Assembly (NCBI GenBank): GCA_019456245.1
Contig: VRUF01000123.1
Span: 1 to 8,713 of the forward strand
Origin: Planctomycetota bacterium
GTDB taxonomy: Bacteria > Planctomycetota > Phycisphaerae > Sedimentisphaerales > Anaerohalosphaeraceae
Direction of reading: 5' to 3'
DNA length: 8,713 nucleotides
A program made the position numbers and the translations under genes. Below the pieces are notes generated by a model that did no database searches, was not told the DNA's origin, and saw nothing but the letters and a program-made list of their open reading frames with translations. The stretch's first letter is position 1, and every line of letters begins with the position of its first letter. Below, in pieces: positions 6,152-8,713 of this stretch.

Positions 6152-6253
6152 GTGAAGTTTCGCTGCCTTTGGCAGCTTTACAATAAACCTCGGCGAGGCG
6201 ACGCGGATAACCGTTTTCCCCCCCAGACGGCTCTGCTACCTCGCCACTTTTTT
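6152..6253 (+). ncRNA. Candidate small structured RNA with C7 loop (family unknown)
   Basis: From the predicted start the sequence folds into two elements. First, a 5' hairpin: GCTGCC (6162-6167) pairs with GGCAGC (6171-6176) over a TTT loop, extended by GTGAA (6152-6156) with TTTAC (6177-6181) and one G-U pair. Second, a 3' domain closed by GGCGAGG (6192-6198) with CCTCGCC (6239-6245), containing an inner stem CCGTTT (6211-6216)/AGACGG (6225-6230) whose loop is one T plus seven C. Six T (6248-6253) follow the closing stem after AC, as in an intrinsic terminator. An alternative local hairpin CCTC-GGC-GAGG (6188-6198) competes with the closing stem. I do not recognise it as 6S, SRP, tmRNA, RNase P or a known riboswitch. 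An exposed C-rich loop could pair with Shine-Dalgarno sequences; that is inference. Confidence 0.55.
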
Positions 6254-6349
6254 GCGCTTTTACCATTATACCCCCCCGTAAAGCACTAAAAAACACATGT
6301 TTCCCAAAACCAAAGGCCTCGCGTAACAGTCGGTTTTTAATAATAATGT

Positions 6350-6367
6350 TTCGGCCATAAGGCCGAA
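6350..6367. repeat. 7-bp perfect hairpin TTCGGCC/GGCCGAA
   Basis: TTCGGCC (6350-6356) and GGCCGAA (6361-6367) flank an ATAA loop. No T-run follows on either strand, so this is probably not a simple terminator. It sits about 66 bp beyond the yjbQ stop and may be part of its 3' untranslated region. Confidence 0.4.
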
Positions 6368-6372
6368 TCCAG

Positions 6373-6400
6373 CATTAATCATTAGACATTAATCATTAGA
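6373..6400. repeat. Tandem repeat, two copies of a 14-mer
   Basis: CATTAATCATTAGA occurs twice head-to-tail with no mismatch (6373-6386, 6387-6400), followed by a partial third unit, CATT. Confidence 0.8.
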
Positions 6401-6406
6401 CATTTT

Positions 6407-6430
6407 CAAACTGACCAATCGGTCAGTTTG
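6407..6430 (-). terminator. Perfect 10-bp inverted repeat just after yjbQ stop
   Basis: CAAACTGACC (6407-6416) and GGTCAGTTTG (6421-6430) are exact reverse complements with a 4-nt loop. On the minus strand the stem starts 2 nt after the yjbQ TAG, so it is likely to mark the 3' end of that mRNA. It lacks a U-run. The symmetric GACC/GGTC core also resembles operators of TetR-type repressors, an alternative I cannot exclude. Confidence 0.45.
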
Positions 6431-6432
6431 AG

Positions 6433-6840
6433 CTAACCTATCACCTGCACGATCACCTGACGAGTCCTCGGACCGTCAAATTCACAGAAATATATCCCCT
6501 GCCACGTTCCAAGCAGCAGTACGCCCTCTTTGACAAGTATCTGTTCGCTGCACCCAAACAGCGATGATTTGACGTGAGAATCCGAGTTGCCTTCGATATG
6601 CCGATAACCGTCAAGGTCTTTTGGAATAAGCTTTTCAAGGGTCAGGAGAATATCTTCGACAACATCGGGGTCGGCATTTTCGTTTATGGTAATCGCAGCC
6701 GTCGTATGCTTGCAATAGACCGTGCATTCCCCATCGTTTATACCGCTCTTGCCCACAACTCCGGCAACCTCAGCGGTAATATCAACCATCTCGCACCGCC
6801 CGCCGGTTCTAACCTCAAATGTATCAAGTGCAATATCCAT
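6433..6840 (-). CDS. yjbQ: YjbQ/UPF0047 family protein
   Basis: A small cytosolic protein of the YjbQ (UPF0047, COG0432) family, often annotated 'secondary thiamine-phosphate synthase' because some members show weak thiamin phosphate synthase activity when overproduced; the physiological role is not settled. It is 135 residues, normal for the family. Seen conserved blocks: CKHTTAAITINENADPDV (43-60, with the histidine of the HTTA motif), HIEGNSDSHVKSSLFGCSE (81-99) and LLGTWQGIYFCEFDGPR (109-125), all in the expected order. The ATG at 6840 is preceded by GGAGG (6849-6845) with only four T between, a short but usable spacing. The gene lies downstream of argS in the same direction, but an intrinsic terminator stands directly before its ribosome site, so expression either depends on read-through or on an unrecognised promoter. 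The perfect inverted repeat 6407-6430 follows its stop. Confidence 0.92.
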   Translation of the reverse strand: MDIALDTFEVRTGGRCEMVDITAEVAGVVGKSGINDGECTVYCKHTTAAITINENADPDVVEDILLTLEKLIPKDLDGYRHIEGNSDSHVKSSLFGCSEQILVKEGVLLLGTWQGIYFCEFDGPRTRQVIVQVIG

Positions 6841-6850
6841 AAAACCTCCA

Positions 6851-6882
6851 AAAAATAAAAAAGCATCCCGGTTTACCGGGAT
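6851..6882 (-). terminator. Intrinsic terminator after argS, abutting the yjbQ ribosome site
   Basis: On the minus strand ATCCCGG (6882-6876) and CCGGGAT (6871-6865) form a perfect 7-bp stem with a TAAA loop, then GC and a long T-rich tract (TTTTTTATTTTT) covering 6862-6851. This is a textbook intrinsic terminator, 52 bp beyond the argS stop. The T-tract runs into TGGAGG, the yjbQ ribosome site. Confidence 0.8.
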
Positions 6883-6888
6883 TCCTAA

Positions 6889-6919
6889 ACTAAGAACTAA
6901 AAACTACGAACTAAGAACT
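6889..6919. repeat. Short direct repeats ACTAAGAACT between argS and yjbQ
   Basis: ACTAAGAACT occurs at 6889-6898 and 6910-6919, with a related AAACTACGAAC between. Next to them a small hairpin, GTCGC-AAA-GCGAC (6920-6932), starts just after the argS stop. No function is apparent. Confidence 0.5.
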
Positions 6920-6933
6920 GTCGCAAAGCGACC

Positions 6934-8713
6934 TCACATTTGTTCAACAGTCTCTATACCCAAAAGTTCGTTGAGACCATGTTTCATTGTCCGCGCCGTA
7001 AGATCGCACAACAGCAGTCTGGTCGGTCGCTTATCCTCACCTGCAATCAGCACCGGGCAAGCATTATAAAAACTGCTGAATTTCTGAGCAAGGTCAAACA
7101 GATACGCCGTCAAACAATTCGGCTTACAATCCGCCCGCGCCAGCCGTATAGCCTCTCCATAACGAATCAAATGTTTGGCAAGGTCAGATTCGGCGCCCTC
7201 TGTAATGCTGAGCTTTTTTATCCCCGCAAGTTCCGCCGCAATATCGATACCTTTACTCACAGCCTTCCGCTCGATAGACTTCACCCTCGCATAAGCATAT
7301 TGCATATAAGGAGCCGTATTGCCCTCCATCGCCAGCATCTTATCGAAGCTGAAAACATAATCCGTAGTTCGATTGTTCGAAAAATCGGCGTACTTTACCG
7401 CACCGATCCCGACAGCTTTGGCAATCTCCTGCTTCTGCTCATCGCTAAGCTCGGCATTCTTTTCCTCGACAACCCTCTTCGCCTGCTCAACTGCCTCGGT
7501 CAGAAGATCGGCAAGTTTTACATTCTCCCCGCTTCGAGTTTTAAACGGCCTGCCGTCCGTACCCATCATTGTTCCGAATGTCACATGGCAAAGCTCTATA
7601 TCATCATCCAGCCAACCCGCCATTTTCGCGGTCGCAAACAACATCTTAAAATGAAGCTGCTGACGAGCATCGGTAACATAGATGATCCTGTCGGCTTTTA
7701 GTTCGCCAATACGGTACTTCATCGCGGCAAGGTCCGTTGTCGCATAAAGAAACGCCCCATCGGACTTGCGAATTATAAAAGGAAGCGGATCGCCCTCCTT
7801 ACCCAAAAAACCTTCCGGGAATACACAAGTCGCACCTTCCGACTCTTTCGCAAGACCAAGTTTTTTTAAGTCCTCAACGATACCCGGCAAGTCATCTTTA
7901 TACTCACTCTCCCCACGTACATCTTTTTCAGTAAGAGTAACCTTCAACAAATCGTATATCTTCTGACATTGTTCAAGTGTGTCGTGTTTTGCTATTTTCC
8001 AAGCTTCTCGTTCCTGAACATCTTCATGTCCACCTCTTTGTAACATGGCAGTTATATGACGTGAAAGCGATTCATAAGGTATTGATATAGGCTCTTTCTG
8101 CGAGTTTCTTGTCGGAATGCTAAGACCCATTCCAGCAACGCTATCTTCCAGAGTACTAACAAATTGGTAAACCGGTTGGATTTTCTCACGGATATCGTGT
8201 TCTTCGGACGCAACTTTCGCTAGAAATGGCCCAAAGTGTCTTTTTCCATCCCCATACTCTCCATGCTCTTCGTAAACGTCTGCTAGATAGTCTTGCTCGT
8301 GGCGGTCCCGTATTTTGCAACAGAGTTCTTCCAATCGTTCTTTATCTTTCGCATATTCTTTCAGTTTTTCAAGTTCACTCAAATAATATGGATTCCCGTG
8401 CTTATCAGCCATGCAAAGATGCCAGAAACCAAGGATGACCCTCCCAAACTGCGTCCCCCAGTCTCCTATATGATTTTGCCTGATAACATTATGCCCGGCA
8501 AACTCGAACATCCTGCAAATACAATCCCCAATGATCGTACTTCGAAGGTGTCCCACATGCATCTGTTTTGCGATGTTAGGTCCGGAAAAATCAACGACGA
8601 TATTTTCAGGATTATCTGTCTTTTCAATACCAAGCCTTTCGGCAAGGTCGGAATTTATATCCAGTAATCTCTGCTGAAGAAACGCATCTGTCAATCGCAG
8701 ATTAATAAAACCG
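6934..8713 (-). CDS. argS: Arginyl-tRNA synthetase, 5'-partial
   Basis: Class I arginyl-tRNA synthetase, charging tRNA-Arg with arginine in the cytosol. The visible part is 592 residues; the reading frame runs off the window. A TTG at 8694 is not the start: upstream in-frame codons read GFINLR, continuing into LTDAFL, the conserved junction between the N-terminal Add1 domain and the catalytic core, so roughly the first 80-100 residues lie outside. Numbered from that TTG: HIGH-type HVGHLRST (46-53), HIGDWGTQFG (75-84), LTEKDVRGES (254-263), the KMSK-equivalent FKTRSG (384-389), FSNNRTTDYVF (438-448), and the C-terminal DALR-type anticodon domain from APYMQYAYARV (461) to the end. The region between HIGDWG and REAWKIAKHD (about 90-228) is some 90 residues longer than in the E. 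coli enzyme as I recall it. Stop is TGA at 6936-6934; terminator at 6851-6882. Confidence 0.95.
   Translation of the reverse strand, partial: GFINLRLTDAFLQQRLLDINSDLAERLGIEKTDNPENIVVDFSGPNIAKQMHVGHLRSTIIGDCICRMFEFAGHNVIRQNHIGDWGTQFGRVILGFWHLCMADKHGNPYYLSELEKLKEYAKDKERLEELCCKIRDRHEQDYLADVYEEHGEYGDGKRHFGPFLAKVASEEHDIREKIQPVYQFVSTLEDSVAGMGLSIPTRNSQKEPISIPYESLSRHITAMLQRGGHEDVQEREAWKIAKHDTLEQCQKIYDLLKVTLTEKDVRGESEYKDDLPGIVEDLKKLGLAKESEGATCVFPEGFLGKEGDPLPFIIRKSDGAFLYATTDLAAMKYRIGELKADRIIYVTDARQQLHFKMLFATAKMAGWLDDDIELCHVTFGTMMGTDGRPFKTRSGENVKLADLLTEAVEQAKRVVEEKNAELSDEQKQEIAKAVGIGAVKYADFSNNRTTDYVFSFDKMLAMEGNTAPYMQYAYARVKSIERKAVSKGIDIAAELAGIKKLSITEGAESDLAKHLIRYGEAIRLARADCKPNCLTAYLFDLAQKFSSFYNACPVLIAGEDKRPTRLLLCDLTARTMKHGLNELLGIETVEQM

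Larger units (their letters stand above)
5719..6432. other. 714-bp non-coding region with repeats, terminator and candidate RNA
   Basis: No credible protein gene is seen on either strand. In order it contains: the top6A ribosome site and a leader hairpin, an AT-rich stretch, a tandem and dispersed GC-rich repeat (5806-5883), an inverted-repeat cluster (5933-5968), an 11-bp palindrome TGAAAGTTTCA (6029-6039), a two-way terminator-like hairpin (6066-6105), a consensus rightward promoter with a candidate small RNA (6117-6253), and hairpins and a tandem repeat behind yjbQ (6350-6430). Confidence 0.75.

Noticed and set aside
6192..6245. Acceptor-stem-like GGCGAGG/CCTCGCC pairing suggesting a tRNA
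   Set aside because: Only about 54 nt are enclosed and there is no T-loop (GGTTCRANNCC) or anticodon arm on either strand, so it is not a tRNA.
6265..6270. TATAAT on the minus strand, which with the 6066-6105 hairpin could define a leftward RNA of about 200 nt
   Set aside because: There is no -35 element at a proper distance (only a T-run and G-run upstream). The rightward promoter on the other strand is far better. Kept only as an alternative reading.
6051..6296. An 81-codon open frame on the minus strand starting with GTG
   Set aside because: It has no ribosome site and no recognisable family. Its sequence is fully explained by the opposite-strand promoter, RNA hairpins and the A/T-rich terminator, whose T-runs give the odd CFFAIFFAF tail.
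6889..6932. Possible yjbQ promoter (TTGCGA on the minus strand as -35)
   Set aside because: At 16-18 bp spacing the -10 candidates match only about two of six consensus bases, so it was not called.
6940..7701. 253-codon open frame on the plus strand
   Set aside because: It lies entirely antisense to argS, whose conserved motifs occupy the other strand, and it resembles nothing; it is a shadow frame.
8010..8430. Possible intein in argS
   Set aside because: The extra segment is too short. It lacks an N-terminal Cys/Ser splice block and a terminal His-Asn, and it does not interrupt a catalytic motif.

Overview
The window looks like bacterial chromosome, most likely from a planctomycete-type lineage (Phycisphaerae-like). 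This is inferred from three things: a secreted right-handed beta-helix protein ending its helix in the 'DxGAYEF' style common in those genomes, a GC-rich dispersed intergenic repeat of a kind I associate with them, and a topoisomerase VI A subunit in an otherwise bacterial setting. Sigma70-type promoters, good Shine-Dalgarno sequences and intrinsic terminators argue against an archaeon. No species can be named from the sequence alone.

Layout. The left part is read rightward: the 3' portion of a MetE-C/UROD-like zinc methyltransferase gene (1-1040), then a 219-bp gap with a REP-like inverted repeat and a good sigma70 promoter, then a 771-residue exported beta-helix/coiled-coil protein (1260-3575). 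A convergent junction with a two-way terminator (3703-3736) separates this from four leftward genes. In their own reading order these are argS (6934-8713, 5' end outside the window), yjbQ (6433-6840), the topoisomerase VI A subunit (4624-5718) and the YggS-type PLP-binding protein (3749-4471). These four do not form a tight operon. A terminator lies between argS and yjbQ, about 700 bp of non-coding DNA lies between yjbQ and top6A, and yggS has its own strong promoter only 7 nt from its ATG.

The most interesting stretch is the gap at 5719-6432. It holds a dispersed repeat, a small cluster of inverted repeats, a two-way terminator-like hairpin, and directly after it a consensus promoter (TTGACA-17-TATAGT) driving what appears to be an orphan structured RNA of about 100 nt. 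That RNA has a seven-C loop and ends in a stem plus U-run. No protein gene lies downstream in that direction, so I treat it as a candidate small RNA (not recognised as any known family).

Functionally the genes are a mix of housekeeping (ArgS, YggS, YjbQ), DNA topology or recombination (Top6A without its B partner in the window), one-carbon transfer (MetE-like) and cell-surface (beta-helix protein) functions. I see no sign that they form one pathway. No CRISPR array, tRNA, rRNA or intact transposase gene was found.
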